Assembly (NCBI GenBank): GCA_036322835.1
Contig: AP027304.1
Coordinates: forward strand, 1,860,001 to 1,924,000
DNA length: 64,000 nucleotides
DNA from: Tenuifilaceae bacterium CYCD
GTDB lineage: Bacteria > Bacteroidota > Bacteroidia > Bacteroidales > Tenuifilaceae
Direction of reading: 5' to 3'
Shown one piece after another: positions 37,355 to 47,851 of this stretch; positions within the stretch are counted from its first letter, which is position 1; each line of letters starts with the position of its first letter. The translations under genes and the position numbers were made by a program. Below the pieces are notes generated by a model that saw nothing but the letters and a program-made list of their open reading frames with translations, did no database searches and was not told the DNA's origin.

Positions 37355-37379
37355 TTTCTTCAATTCTAAAGAATTTCAG

Positions 37380-38852
37380 ATGGCAACAACTCCTTCAAGT
37401 TTTAAAGTTTTTACCAACCGTTTGTTTGGTAGTTTTAAGGATACAGAGGCTGTAGAGTCTGCTCATAAAGCGCTAGAGGCCGAATACGAAGAACTTATCG
37501 GTTTCTCTCAGTCTGATGAGTTGATGAATTATCAAAAGTTGAAAAGTTGGGTCGATTCTAAGGAGTACCTTAAAGCTAAACAGGAGGTTGATGCCATAAC
37601 CTACAAGAATTCACCAGAGTTTAACGACGAACTAGAGTTAAAAAAGATATCTGCAAATCCGGCATTGAGGAATTATTTGAAATTAACCCAAACCGATATT
37701 CCTTCTTTTTTCAATAAAATTAAAAAGTCCGGTTTGGTTGAAGAATTTGAAGAAGTAAAGACTTTTGTAAATAGTGCGGATTACAAGAAGAATAGAGGCG
37801 TATACAAAAAAGAGAATACCTCTGAATTCCAAAATGAACTTCGATATAATGAGTTAAAGTCGAATGCTGATTTGAAGAGATATTATAAATTGTTGAACTA
37901 TAAGCCTCTAAAGGATTACTTTGAGATAGCGGATTCTAAAACACTTCAGCGGTATAATGAACTAAAGGCTAAGGTTGATTCTTCTGATTTTATCGAACGG
38001 AAGAAGTATTTACTTTTGAAAAATAAATTTGAGCAAACCGATGCTTACAAACAGCTTCAAGGATATAAAGAACTTGAATCATCTGAAAAGATAAAGTGGT
38101 ATTTAAAAACAAAAGATAGCCATAAGTTTGATGAACTTAAGGGGTGGAAGTTAACCTTTCATGATGATTTCGAAGGGAAATCAATAGATACTCAACGCTG
38201 GCTTACGAAATTCTTCTGGGGAGATGCGTTAATCAATAAGGCGTATTCTTTTGCATCCGACGAACAGTACTACTCCGAGTCTGGAAATTTTGAAGTTAAG
38301 AATAGTGTGCTTCGTATTGTAACCCGGAAGGAAAAGGCTGAAGGGCTTGCCTGGGATCAAAAATTCGGATTTATCCCCAAAACTTTTAATTACACATCGG
38401 GTGTTATTAATACAGGACATATTTACCGCCAAACCGAAGGTAAAATTGAAGCAAAAGTAAAACTCGCATGCGCTCCGGGCGTCAGTCATGCCTTTTATTT
38501 GGTTGGCGACAGGATGCTTCCGGAACTTGATGTTTTTCTAAAATCCGATTCGAAAGAAAATTCGATTTCTGGCGCCTATTTTTGGGTAAATGGTTCATCT
38601 AAAGTGCGTAAGTCGGTAAGTAGTATAAGTGGTTTAAAATTCGACTCTAAATTTTATATTTTAGGGGTTGAGTGGGACGAAAAAAATATTGTTTGGACAA
38701 TCAATGGTACACCTTACAAGTTGCAGCCCAACACCAATCCGAATACTTCATTGTACTTAGTTTTTGCATCGGGTGTTCGCGGAAATGCCGATGAGTCGAA
38801 ACTGCCTGCTTACATGGAGATTGATTGGGTGAAATGCTGGAAAAAAGGATGA
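37380..38852 (+). CDS. Cytoplasmic protein: three helical repeats plus GH16-like domain lacking the acid/base residue
   Basis: 490 residues, no signal peptide and no membrane segment. Residues 1-254 are helical and contain three copies of a repeat of about 70 residues, starting near Tyr51, Phe123 and Tyr192. Each copy has an L/V-K-x-x-V-x-S-x-(E/D)-(Y/F) core, then K-x-x-x-(E/D)(F/Y) and ends with L-(R/K)-x-Y. Residues 255-490 match glycoside hydrolase family 16 (GWKLTFHDDFEG, IDTQRW, YTSGVINT, GKIEAKVKL, EWDEKNIVWTINGT). The GH16 catalytic motif E-x-D-x-x-E reads ELDVFL at 382-387: the nucleophile Glu382 and Asp384 are kept, but the acid/base Glu is Leu387. The domain may bind rather than cut beta-glucan-like ligands. 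It sits downstream of SiaC. Confidence 0.75.
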   Translation: MATTPSSFKVFTNRLFGSFKDTEAVESAHKALEAEYEELIGFSQSDELMNYQKLKSWVDSKEYLKAKQEVDAITYKNSPEFNDELELKKISANPALRNYLKLTQTDIPSFFNKIKKSGLVEEFEEVKTFVNSADYKKNRGVYKKENTSEFQNELRYNELKSNADLKRYYKLLNYKPLKDYFEIADSKTLQRYNELKAKVDSSDFIERKKYLLLKNKFEQTDAYKQLQGYKELESSEKIKWYLKTKDSHKFDELKGWKLTFHDDFEGKSIDTQRWLTKFFWGDALINKAYSFASDEQYYSESGNFEVKNSVLRIVTRKEKAEGLAWDQKFGFIPKTFNYTSGVINTGHIYRQTEGKIEAKVKLACAPGVSHAFYLVGDRMLPELDVFLKSDSKENSISGAYFWVNGSSKVRKSVSSISGLKFDSKFYILGVEWDEKNIVWTINGTPYKLQPNTNPNTSLYLVFASGVRGNADESKLPAYMEIDWVKCWKKG

Positions 38853-38874
38853 TGCGATAGTGTAGCGATATATT

Positions 38875-38903
38875 AAAAGGGAACTATTCGGTTCCCTTTT
38901 TAA
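38875..38903. terminator. Bidirectional terminator
   Basis: AAAAGGGAAC (38875-38884) pairs with GTTCCCTTTT (38891-38900), loop TATTCG, then T-rich; between the convergent GH16-like and methyltransferase-like genes. Confidence 0.9.
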
Positions 38904-38905
38904 TT

Positions 38906-39667
38906 TTAGATGGTAGTTGCTATGACTTTTAGGTTTGTTTTGCAGTCCTCCTTGTAGGTCATTTGGGTGTCGAACTGCCAATCCCAAAACTTTGTACCTG
39001 CGCTTCTCGGAATATCTATATAAACCGTGGGCTTAGTTCCTGCTAGTAATCCATTTTCATCCAGATATTCTTCTTCATAATCTGTAATCAGAATTGATTT
39101 TCCTTTTGGAAGGCTATTCAAGTGGTTTTGTTGAATGATTGTAGTGATATCGGATAGTTGACTGTAACTGGTTTTCTGCTTTTTTACTAGGTAGTCGGTA
39201 ATGAAAGCGCTGAGTTGACTGAGTAGGTTTAGCGATATCACTAAATCTTCATTGTAATTTATGGGTGTGATATTTTTTAATGCATTATTGAAATAAACTG
39301 AGAAAACCTCATTTCTTTTAAGATTATAGGCAAGTTCAACTGCTCCAAAGGTTAAATCGGTTGTTTCAAATTTAATTTTGTTATTGCCTGAATACTTATG
39401 TGTAATTTGAGATGGATGTAGAATGTCGCATAGCACAATGCTGTCGCATTGCTCAAGCAGAAAATCTAATGGTACGTCAAAAAGCCATCCGCTGCCCAAA
39501 ATCCTTACTGTTTTAGGATTATTTTGTTTAATGGCTGAAACGATATACTCTTTTGTTTTATTAAGGTGCGATTGCCATCCACCTTGCTCCTGAATTACTC
39601 GTTGAGGAATGTATGCCTGCTCCGAGGCAAAATTCATTCTGATATTTCGTAGCCAGTCTCTCATCAT
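38906..39667 (-). CDS. Class I SAM-methyltransferase-like protein
   Basis: 253 residues, cytoplasmic. The segment TVRILGSGWLFDVPLDFLLE, followed by DSIVLCDILHP and later VISLNLLSQL, follows the order of motifs I, II and IV of Rossmann-fold methyltransferases, though the glycine-rich loop is altered (GSGWLFD). Substrate unknown. It starts with two adjacent ATGs (39667 and 39664). It lies downstream of lepA on the same strand, separated by lepA's terminator. Confidence 0.55.
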   Translation of the reverse strand: MMRDWLRNIRMNFASEQAYIPQRVIQEQGGWQSHLNKTKEYIVSAIKQNNPKTVRILGSGWLFDVPLDFLLEQCDSIVLCDILHPSQITHKYSGNNKIKFETTDLTFGAVELAYNLKRNEVFSVYFNNALKNITPINYNEDLVISLNLLSQLSAFITDYLVKKQKTSYSQLSDITTIIQQNHLNSLPKGKSILITDYEEEYLDENGLLAGTKPTVYIDIPRSAGTKFWDWQFDTQMTYKEDCKTNLKVIATTI

Positions 39668-39670
39668 TGT

Positions 39671-39704
39671 ATAAAAATAAAAAAAAGAAGCATCCTTGCT
39701 TCTT
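39671..39704 (-). terminator. Terminator after lepA
   Basis: On the minus strand, AAGAAGCA (39704-39697) pairs with TGCTTCTT (39692-39685), loop AGGA, and is followed by a long T-rich run over 39686-39671. Confidence 0.82.
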
Positions 39705-39727
39705 CCCTTGTTATGTTATTATCTTTC

Positions 39728-41515
39728 TTAATCCATTTTTAGCACTGCAAGAAATGCCTGTTGTGGCACCTCTACGGAGCCGATTTGGCGCATGCGTTTT
39801 TTCCCTTTCTTCTGTTTTTCTAGCAGCTTGCGTTTACGGGTGATGTCCCCGCCGTAACATTTAGCAGTAACGTCCTTACGGAGTGCTTTTACCGTTTCGC
39901 GGGCAATAATTTTTGCACCAATGGCCGCTTGAATTGCAATATCGAACTGTTGGCGTGGAATAAGTTCCTTCAGTTTTTCGCACATCTTGCGACCAAAGTC
40001 ATAAGCATAATCGGCATGGATTAGCGATGAAAGCGCGTCAACCATTTCGCCATTAAGCAGAATGTCGAGTTTTACCAATTTAGCCTCAGCGTAGCCGTCC
40101 ATAAAGTAATCGAACGATGCATAGCCCCGGGAAATTGATTTTAGTTTGTCGTAAAAGTCAAATACGATGTCGCTCAATGGCATGCGGAATGTGACCTCAA
40201 CCCTGTCGGAGGTAATAAAGACTTGGTTCTTTAGGATTCCGCGTTTGTCTATGCAAAGTTTCATTACTGCTCCAAGATATTCGGATTTTGTAATGATTTG
40301 AGCATTTATAACGGGTTCCTCAATAAAATCAATTACGGTTGGCCCTGGCAATCCACTGGGGTTATGAACTTCAACAATTTCACCCTTTGTGGTGTGAACC
40401 TTGTACGATACGTTAGGAACTGTTGTGATTACATCCATGTCGAACTCACGGTACAATCTTTCCTGTACGATTTCCATGTGTAGCAACCCTAGGAATCCAC
40501 AGCGGAAACCAAACCCTAACGCTAACGAGGATTCGGGCTCGTAGCTGAGCGATGCGTCGTTTAGTTTTAGTTTATCGAGAGATGCTCGTAAATCCTCATA
40601 TTCATCGGCATCAACCGGGTAAACCCCAGCAAATACCATTGGTTTAACATCTTCAAAGCCTGAAATTGCCTTGTCACAGGGTCTTTCTACGTGGGTTATT
40701 GTATCACCCACTTTAACCTCGGTGGATTCTTTAATTCCTGAGATAATATAGCCCACATCACCAGCACTAATTGAGTCGCGGGGTTGGAGTTTAAGCCTTA
40801 GGATTCCTACCTCATCGGCAATGTATTCGCGTCCTGTATTGAAGAATTTTACCTTGTCTCCAGGACGAATGGTTCCATTGGTTACCTTGAAATATGCAAT
40901 GATACCCCGGAATGAGTTGAAAACAGAATCGAATATAAGTGCTTGTAATGGTGCACTGGCATCTCCTTTAGGCGGTTTAATTTTTGCAATAATTGCTTCA
41001 AGAATGGCATCGACCCCTTCGCCCGTTTTAGCGCTAACGGGTAAAATATCTTCGCGTTTGCAGCCAATCAAATCGACAATTTGATCCTTCACATCCTCCA
41101 CCATTGCAGCTTCCATATCAATTTTGTTGATAACCGGAATGATCTCCAAGTCGTGGTTTAGCGCGAGGTAAAGGTTTGAAATTGTTTGTGCTTGAATTCC
41201 CTGAGTTGCATCAACAACCAGCAGCGCTCCCTCGCAGGAAGCAATTGCCCTTGATACCTCGTAGGAAAAATCGACATGGCCAGGAGTGTCAATTAGGTTG
41301 AGGGTGTAACTCTGACCGCCATGCTTATACTCCATCTGTATGGCATGACTTTTAATGGTGATCCCTTTTTCACGTTCAAGATCCATGCTATCGAGCACCT
41401 GACTCTGAAGTTCGCGTTCGCTAAGAGTGTGAGTACTTTCAAGTAATCGGTCGGCCAAGGTGCTTTTACCGTGGTCGATGTGCGCAATGATGCAAAAGTT
41501 TCTGATATTCTCCAT
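39728..41515 (-). CDS. lepA: Elongation factor 4 (LepA)
   Basis: 595 residues from the ATG at 41515; the in-frame codon at 41521 is a TTG. GTPase motifs: [15 protein letters not shown] (P-loop), TIKSHAI (switch I), [15 protein letters not shown] (G3) and NKIDM (G4). The C-terminal LepA domain ends with the family's lysine-rich segment [19 protein letters not shown]. It acts on the ribosome, where it helps with back-translocation and stress recovery. Confidence 0.97.
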   Translation of the reverse strand: MENIRNFCIIAHIDHGKSTLADRLLESTHTLSERELQSQVLDSMDLEREKGITIKSHAIQMEYKHGGQSYTLNLIDTPGHVDFSYEVSRAIASCEGALLVVDATQGIQAQTISNLYLALNHDLEIIPVINKIDMEAAMVEDVKDQIVDLIGCKREDILPVSAKTGEGVDAILEAIIAKIKPPKGDASAPLQALIFDSVFNSFRGIIAYFKVTNGTIRPGDKVKFFNTGREYIADEVGILRLKLQPRDSISAGDVGYIISGIKESTEVKVGDTITHVERPCDKAISGFEDVKPMVFAGVYPVDADEYEDLRASLDKLKLNDASLSYEPESSLALGFGFRCGFLGLLHMEIVQERLYREFDMDVITTVPNVSYKVHTTKGEIVEVHNPSGLPGPTVIDFIEEPVINAQIITKSEYLGAVMKLCIDKRGILKNQVFITSDRVEVTFRMPLSDIVFDFYDKLKSISRGYASFDYFMDGYAEAKLVKLDILLNGEMVDALSSLIHADYAYDFGRKMCEKLKELIPRQQFDIAIQAAIGAKIIARETVKALRKDVTAKCYGGDITRKRKLLEKQKKGKKRMRQIGSVEVPQQAFLAVLKMD

Positions 41516-41607
41516 CCTCAATTCCTAAATTGGAGTGCAAAGATATTGAAAATTTGATGATTCTGAAATAGGTTGATGGTCTAAAGTCAATCGTTTACGG
41601 ACAAAAG

Positions 41608-41633
41608 AAAAGCGGAGATAAGACTCCGCTTTT
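41608..41633 (-). terminator. Terminator after groEL
   Basis: AAAAGCGGAG-type stem (41608-41617 with 41624-41633, six-base loop); on the minus strand it is followed by TTTTGT. Confidence 0.85.
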
Positions 41634-41654
41634 TGCATTAATATTTAAAGAATA

Positions 41655-43310
<1,656 letters not shown>

Positions 43311-43331
43311 TTAAACAATGGGTTGAAGAGT

Positions 43332-43610
43332 TTAGATAACCGCTAAAACATCGGACTGCTTCATGATCAAGTAATCCTTGCCATCAACTGAAATTTCAGT
43401 GCCAGCATATTTTCCGTAAAGAACAATATCGCCAACCTTAACCTCCATGGTTACATCTTTAGTGCCAGGACCAGCAGCAACAATAGTTCCACGTTGTGGT
43501 TTTTCCTTTGCAGTGTCGGGAATAAAAATTCCGCTTGATGTTTTCTCTTCGGCCTCCATAGGAAGGACTAAAACTCGATCGGCCAATGGTTTAATTTTAA
43601 CTTCTGACAT
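43332..43610 (-). CDS. groES: Co-chaperonin GroES
   Basis: 92 residues. It forms the seven-fold lid on GroEL. The mobile loop is [21 protein letters not shown] and the roof region is [20 protein letters not shown]. It is first in the groES-groEL operon; the 222-base upstream gap holds no CIRCE element. Confidence 0.98.
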   Translation of the reverse strand: MSEVKIKPLADRVLVLPMEAEEKTSSGIFIPDTAKEKPQRGTIVAAGPGTKDVTMEVKVGDIVLYGKYAGTEISVDGKDYLIMKQSDVLAVI

Positions 43611-43780
43611 GTTATATAATTTTAGTAGTTAGTAATTGTTTTTTTATTATTCCGACAGGGGAAATAACATAAGATGTGCCAAAGGAGAAATCTGACTTTT
43701 TTGCATGATTTTTTTGACGCAATTGGCAGTTTAACCTCATAAATATGCCAATAAAGTTAAAGTAAGTATTGCAAATAAAA

Positions 43781-43811
43781 AAGTGCCAGCATGTTTAGCA
43801 CGCTGACACTT
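43781..43811 (-). terminator. Terminator after secG
   Basis: AAGTG-C-CAGC (43781-43790) pairs with GCTG-A-CACTT (43802-43811), with one C/A mismatch. A T-rich tail follows on the minus strand (43780-43771). Confidence 0.65.
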
Positions 43812-43832
43812 CTGTTTTCTGTTTATTCTAAA

Positions 43833-44177
43833 TTATTTTGTGGAATCTTTTGAAGCAGTTCCATCTGTAGTTACAGGAAAACTAGGCAACGCATTGTCGC
43901 TAGGTGTGTTCTTCATCTTTGTTTCAAGAACAGACTTTTGCTCAACTACAGTTTTTGTTGGCATTGTAAGGGTTGCTAGGAAACTTAGCACAACAAGGCT
44001 AACTGCCAAGGTCCATGTGGCTTTCTCGAGTAGATCAGCAGTTTTTCTTACGCCCATAATTTGGTTTGAACCAGCAAAGTTAGATGCCAATCCGCCACCT
44101 TTAGGATTCTGCACTAGAACTACTAGAATTAATAGTATGCAGACAATTAGTATTAGTACTGAAAATAATGTGTACAT
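43833..44177 (-). CDS. secG: Preprotein translocase subunit SecG
   Basis: 114 residues. Two membrane segments (about 3-22 and 55-75) flank the family loop VQNPKGGGLASNFAGSNQIMG. It assists SecYE-SecA in moving proteins across the inner membrane. The polar tail after residue 80 is longer than in E. coli. It is the last gene of the operon with a sigma-54 activator, lptE and a TPR-like gene. Confidence 0.93.
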   Translation of the reverse strand: MYTLFSVLILIVCILLILVVLVQNPKGGGLASNFAGSNQIMGVRKTADLLEKATWTLAVSLVVLSFLATLTMPTKTVVEQKSVLETKMKNTPSDNALPSFPVTTDGTASKDSTK

Positions 44178-44197
44178 TGGTTAAGAATTAATGTTTA

Positions 44198-44953
44198 TTA
44201 TTTAATATGCTCTTTAATTTTCTGAATTTGATCGGCAAAGTAACTATTTTTTTCTGGATAATTCAAACATAATTTTTCGTAAACTACGATTGCCTTTTCA
44301 AAATATCCTTGTTTAAAGTAAATCTGAGCCAAAGGCTCGCTTGCTAGTTCTTCTGGTTCTGCTATAGAATTTGTGGATATATCTTCATTTTCTATTACTT
44401 CGCCTCTAGTCGGCATTGGTGGTCGTTCAATTTTGGGGTTGTTATTCAGAAATACATCAATTAGGTTGGTTGATGAATCATTGTCTGAACCGTTGTTTGC
44501 AATATCAATATCTCCCTCAATCAGTTCTAAGATGTCGGAATCAGATGGGTTTACGTTGGCATCTACATTGATAGTAACTGCATCGCTAAAATTATTCCCC
44601 TCCAGTAGTATGAAAGAAGGTTCTGCGCTTGATTTGGATTTATTTGATTTGGGTTTAGTTTTGCTTTTAGTTTTAATTTCTGTCACAGGTTCAGTTTCTT
44701 CCTCTTCAATTCTGAAAGGCTTAGGTGGATTCAGTTTTTTAAAGAGATGCTGGCGGCTTGGAACTAAACTCGATTGGTTCTGTATTTCTACACTTAAATT
44801 GGAGTCATTAATCTGCTTTAGGTTTTGCAGGTAAAGAATTCTTGCCCCTTGAAAATAAGGGTATTGTTCTATTAATTCTTTTAATTGAGCAAGCGATTCG
44901 GCAGAAAAATTTTCTTTAGAATCCAGCAATCTGTAGAATTTTTCTTTTTCCAT
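44198..44953 (-). CDS. TPR-like protein next to secG and lptE
   Basis: 251 residues from the ATG at 44953; an in-frame start at 44995 would overlap lptE. No signal peptide. The N-terminus (EKFYRLLDSKENFSAESLAQLKELIEQYPYFQGARILYLQNLK) resembles the start of a helical repeat; a long acidic, lysine-rich linker (about residues 75-195) follows; the C-terminus has one clear TPR-like pair (AQIYFKQGYFEKAIVVYEKLCLNYPEK). Conserved at this place in Bacteroidales operons as far as I recall. Its function is unknown. Confidence 0.7.
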   Translation of the reverse strand: MEKEKFYRLLDSKENFSAESLAQLKELIEQYPYFQGARILYLQNLKQINDSNLSVEIQNQSSLVPSRQHLFKKLNPPKPFRIEEEETEPVTEIKTKSKTKPKSNKSKSSAEPSFILLEGNNFSDAVTINVDANVNPSDSDILELIEGDIDIANNGSDNDSSTNLIDVFLNNNPKIERPPMPTRGEVIENEDISTNSIAEPEELASEPLAQIYFKQGYFEKAIVVYEKLCLNYPEKNSYFADQIQKIKEHIK

Positions 44954-44957
44954 TTTT

Positions 44958-45476
44958 TTACCAGTTAGCAGCGGCTGCATTGAAAATGTCATCAACTAAT
45001 TTCTCAACTATAGTTGTTACCAAAGAACTTTCAACAGAGGTAAAACTTTGTGTGCTTGTGAAATTCTCATATTGTGTGAATGATTTATCGAAACTTTGTT
45101 TCGGATCAATTGCATTTACAAATTTCACCTTTACTGTTATTGTAAGCCTGTTTTGTGCAGCTACTTCGTTCCCTTGAATTGCGATTGGTGCAACATTGTA
45201 TTGGGTTATTTGTCCCGAAAAGGCGAAGTCCCCAAATTCCTTTACAACAGCCAAGCGTGTTTGGGATACAAACCTGTTTTTTAATTCTTCGGTTAAATAA
45301 CTGCTCAACGTTGGGTTTACAATGCTGGCCAGATTCTGGAATAGTTGTACGCTAACAGTTTTTGCCTCGGCAGGAATTGATGCTCCTGAAAATGTGTAGT
45401 TTACTCTGCAACTTTGCAGTGCCGGTGCAATAATTAAAGCCAGAAGGATTATTAATTTTAATACTTTTGTTCTCAT
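44958..45476 (-). CDS. lptE: LptE-family LPS-assembly lipoprotein
   Basis: 172 residues from the ATG at 45476, one base after the upstream stop (TAA-A-ATG); the codon at 45485 in the same frame is a TTG. The lipobox is ALQSC. The sequence TFSGASIPAEAKTVSVQLFQNLASIVNPTLSSYLTEELKNRF matches the LptE fold in Bacteroidota (sandwich of two helices and a sheet). It plugs LptD, which inserts lipopolysaccharide in the outer leaflet. Confidence 0.85.
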   Translation of the reverse strand: MRTKVLKLIILLALIIAPALQSCRVNYTFSGASIPAEAKTVSVQLFQNLASIVNPTLSSYLTEELKNRFVSQTRLAVVKEFGDFAFSGQITQYNVAPIAIQGNEVAAQNRLTITVKVKFVNAIDPKQSFDKSFTQYENFTSTQSFTSVESSLVTTIVEKLVDDIFNAAAANW

Positions 45477-45477
45477 T

Positions 45478-46716
45478 TTACTCAATGTTAAACTCCTTTA
45501 TTTTCCTGTAAAGTGTTCGTTCCGAAATGCCAAGTTCAGTTGCTGCTTGTTTCCTCCGCCCTTTATGTTTTTCCAAGGCTTTTTTGATTAGTTCCATCTC
45601 TTTTTCCTCTAGCGATAAAGATTCCTCAATTATTTCTTCAGTGTCCTGAATATCGTTGGCGTTTTGAACAAAAGGCTTTTCGTACTGTATGGTAGGGTTC
45701 TTGGTGATTGTAGTATCGTTGGTTTTGTAAAGATTCTGGAATATTGGCGCATCCTGAACATGTGAGTCTATATTGGCATTTCCGGTGGTCATAAGATCAT
45801 TAACTAATTTTTTCAAATCGTTAACATCGTTCCGCATGTCGAAAAGTATTTTGTAAAGAATCTCCCTTTCCGAGGCGAATGTTTGCTCGTCTATTCCTCC
45901 TTTTTTGTTGTAAAGGGTAGGAAGCTTGGTTGCCGAAAAATCAGGAAGATACCTAAGTAGCATCTCTGCACTAATAACTCTGCTTTGCTCAATTATCGAT
46001 ATCTGTTCGGTAACGTTTTTTAATTGTCGAATGTTACCCGGCCATTTGTAATTCACGAGAACTCTGCGGGCATCATCATCCAGCGAGATGGCAGGCATGC
46101 GGTACTTTTCGGCGAAATCAGCCGCAAATTTTCTGAAAAGTAAGGGGATATCTTCAACTCTTTCGCGAAGGGGAGGTATTTGGATAGGAACAGTGTTTAA
46201 TCTGTAGTATAGATCTTCGCGGAATTTTCCATTTTGAATTGCTTCTGGTAAGTTTATGTTGGTTGCGGCAACAACCCTCACGTTGGTTTTTTGAACCTTT
46301 GATGAGCCAACCCGAATAAACTCACCCGATTCAAGTACTCGGAGTAAACGAACTTGAGTGGATAATGGGAGCTCAGCAACCTCATCAAGGAAAATTGTTC
46401 CGCCATTGGCCACCTCAAAGTATCCTTGTCGACTATCTGTAGCACCTGTAAAAGATCCTTTCTCGTGGCCAAAAAGTTCAGAATCTATTGTTCCCTCGGG
46501 AATTGCGCCGCAGTTAACGGCAATGTATGCTCCGTGCTTTCTAGAACTGTACTGATGAACTATTTGAGGGAAATACTCCTTTCCGGTTCCACTTTCGCCT
46601 GTTATAAGTACCGATAAATCGGTGTGTGCAACTTGGCGTGCGATATCAATAGCTCGATTCAATCCTGCAGCATTTCCAATAATCCCGAATCGTTGCTTTA
46701 TACTTTGAAGTTCCAT
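45478..46716 (-). CDS. Sigma-54-dependent transcriptional activator without sensor domain
   Basis: 412 residues. The AAA+ domain begins almost at the first residue (about 8-245): Walker A GESGTGKE, sigma-54 contact loop as EKGSFTGA, and Walker B GTIFLDEVAEL with the arginine finger segment VRLLRVLESGEFIRVG. A linker of about 120 residues follows, then a Fis-type HTH (GRRKQAATELGISERTLYRKI). There is no receiver, PAS or GAF domain, so control must come from another protein, from its linker, or from its amount. It is the first gene of the envelope operon. Confidence 0.93.
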   Translation of the reverse strand: MELQSIKQRFGIIGNAAGLNRAIDIARQVAHTDLSVLITGESGTGKEYFPQIVHQYSSRKHGAYIAVNCGAIPEGTIDSELFGHEKGSFTGATDSRQGYFEVANGGTIFLDEVAELPLSTQVRLLRVLESGEFIRVGSSKVQKTNVRVVAATNINLPEAIQNGKFREDLYYRLNTVPIQIPPLRERVEDIPLLFRKFAADFAEKYRMPAISLDDDARRVLVNYKWPGNIRQLKNVTEQISIIEQSRVISAEMLLRYLPDFSATKLPTLYNKKGGIDEQTFASEREILYKILFDMRNDVNDLKKLVNDLMTTGNANIDSHVQDAPIFQNLYKTNDTTITKNPTIQYEKPFVQNANDIQDTEEIIEESLSLEEKEMELIKKALEKHKGRRKQAATELGISERTLYRKIKEFNIE

Positions 46717-46762
46717 GCCTTGTTTAAGTCCTTTTGGGTATATGTGGATGAGTTGTACCTGA

Positions 46763-46792
46763 CAAAATTACATTTTTTAATCATTTTTGAAA
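46763..46792 (-). promoter_or_regulatory. Candidate promoter of the sigma-54-activator/lptE/secG operon
   Basis: On the minus strand: TTTC (46792-46789), 18-base spacer, TAATTTTG (46770-46763), an exact TAnnTTTG match, 46 bases before the ATG. Confidence 0.45.
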
Positions 46793-46932
46793 TAATGAGT
46801 TAGTTAATTTTCTTAAAAAGGAGTAGGTGTGTGTTTCTGAATTGTTTAGCACAATAATTATTTGTGGGGTTTGCACATGCTTAATGCTTGGTTTTTAGTC
46901 CTGCCAATTTTGTCATGTATTTTGAAACATAA

Positions 46933-46965
46933 TTTATGGTCACATTAAATTACGCACTAACTTTG
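46933..46965 (+). promoter_or_regulatory. Candidate promoter of kdsB
   Basis: TTTA (46933-46936), 21-base spacer, TAACTTTG (46958-46965), an exact TAnnTTTG match, 45 bases before the kdsB ATG. Confidence 0.5.
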
Positions 46966-47010
46966 TACTTATATTGTGTTGAATCGTTATACCTTAAATA
47001 TAATATTGAG

Positions 47011-47784
47011 ATGAAAATACTTGGATTAATTCCTGCCCGCTATGCTTCTACAAGGTTTCCGGGAAAGCCATTGGCTATGATTGCAGGAAAACCTATGATT
47101 CAATGGGTGTATCAGCGTGCATCGGAGGTGTTTGAAAATACCTACGTGGCTACCGACGATGATCGCATTGCCAATGCAGTTAGGGCGTTTGGTGGAAAGG
47201 TGGTTTTAACCTCCGATAAACATCAGAGCGGAACAGATAGATGCGCTGAGGCCTTAAGTAAGGTTCAGGAATTAACGGCTATTAAATTTGATGTGGTTGT
47301 AAATATTCAGGGCGATGAGCCTTTTATTCAGGCGCAACAATTACAAAAGGTTGCAAGTTGTTTTTCCGATAATGCTGTTCAAATAGCAACCCTTGTGAAG
47401 GCTTTTGGTGCAAACGAGGATATTTTTAATCCTAATTCGCCTAAAGTAATATTAAATGTAAAGAACGATGCAATATATTTTAGCCGTTCGGTTATACCTT
47501 TTGTAAGAGGCAAAGAAAAAGATGATTGGAAATATAACAGAAAGTTTTTTAAGCATATTGGACTCTATGCATATAGAACTGAAGTGCTGAACGAGATAAC
47601 TCGACTGCCTCAATCTCCGCTTGAGTTATCGGAATCGTTAGAGCAGTTACGATGGATAGAGAATGGGTATAAAATTAGAGTGGTAGAAACCGATTTGGAA
47701 ACGTTAGCTGTTGATACTCCAGAGGATCTGGAGCGGGTAAAGGAGTATGCACATAGCATGCTTAATGATAGGGAAAAGGATTAA
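47011..47784 (+). CDS. kdsB: 3-deoxy-manno-octulosonate cytidylyltransferase
   Basis: 257 residues from the ATG at 47011, which begins the family's N-terminal strand directly (MKILGLIPARYASTRFPGKPL); an upstream ATG at 46936 would add 25 residues unlike any family member and overlap the promoter-like element. It activates Kdo as CMP-Kdo for the lipopolysaccharide inner core. Other motifs: NIQGDEPFI (Mg-binding Asp) and HIGLYAYRTEVL. The divergent operon encodes LptE, so this site holds two LPS genes. Confidence 0.96.
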   Translation: MKILGLIPARYASTRFPGKPLAMIAGKPMIQWVYQRASEVFENTYVATDDDRIANAVRAFGGKVVLTSDKHQSGTDRCAEALSKVQELTAIKFDVVVNIQGDEPFIQAQQLQKVASCFSDNAVQIATLVKAFGANEDIFNPNSPKVILNVKNDAIYFSRSVIPFVRGKEKDDWKYNRKFFKHIGLYAYRTEVLNEITRLPQSPLELSESLEQLRWIENGYKIRVVETDLETLAVDTPEDLERVKEYAHSMLNDREKD

Positions 47785-47802
47785 GGATAAGTTTTAAAAT
47801 AG

Positions 47803-47835
47803 AATAGGCTGCTAAAGCATAGCAGCCTATTTTTA
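47803..47835. terminator. Bidirectional terminator after kdsB
   Basis: AATAGGCTGCT (47803-47813) pairs with AGCAGCCTATT (47821-47831), loop AAAGCAT, then a T run; between convergent kdsB and the EEP gene. Confidence 0.9.
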
Positions 47836-47851
47836 TGAGTAGAATTAGTGA

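Noticed and set aside
43611-43832. CIRCE/HrcA operator before groES.
   Set aside because: No TTAGCACTC-N9-GAGTGCTAA was found in this gap.
44373-44834. 153-residue plus-strand frame opposite the TPR-like gene.
   Set aside because: Low-complexity Ser/Leu translation that mirrors the acidic linker; no support for expression.
46936-47010. N-terminal extension of KdsB.
   Set aside because: The promoter-like element lies in it, and KdsB proteins start with the strand encoded at 47011.
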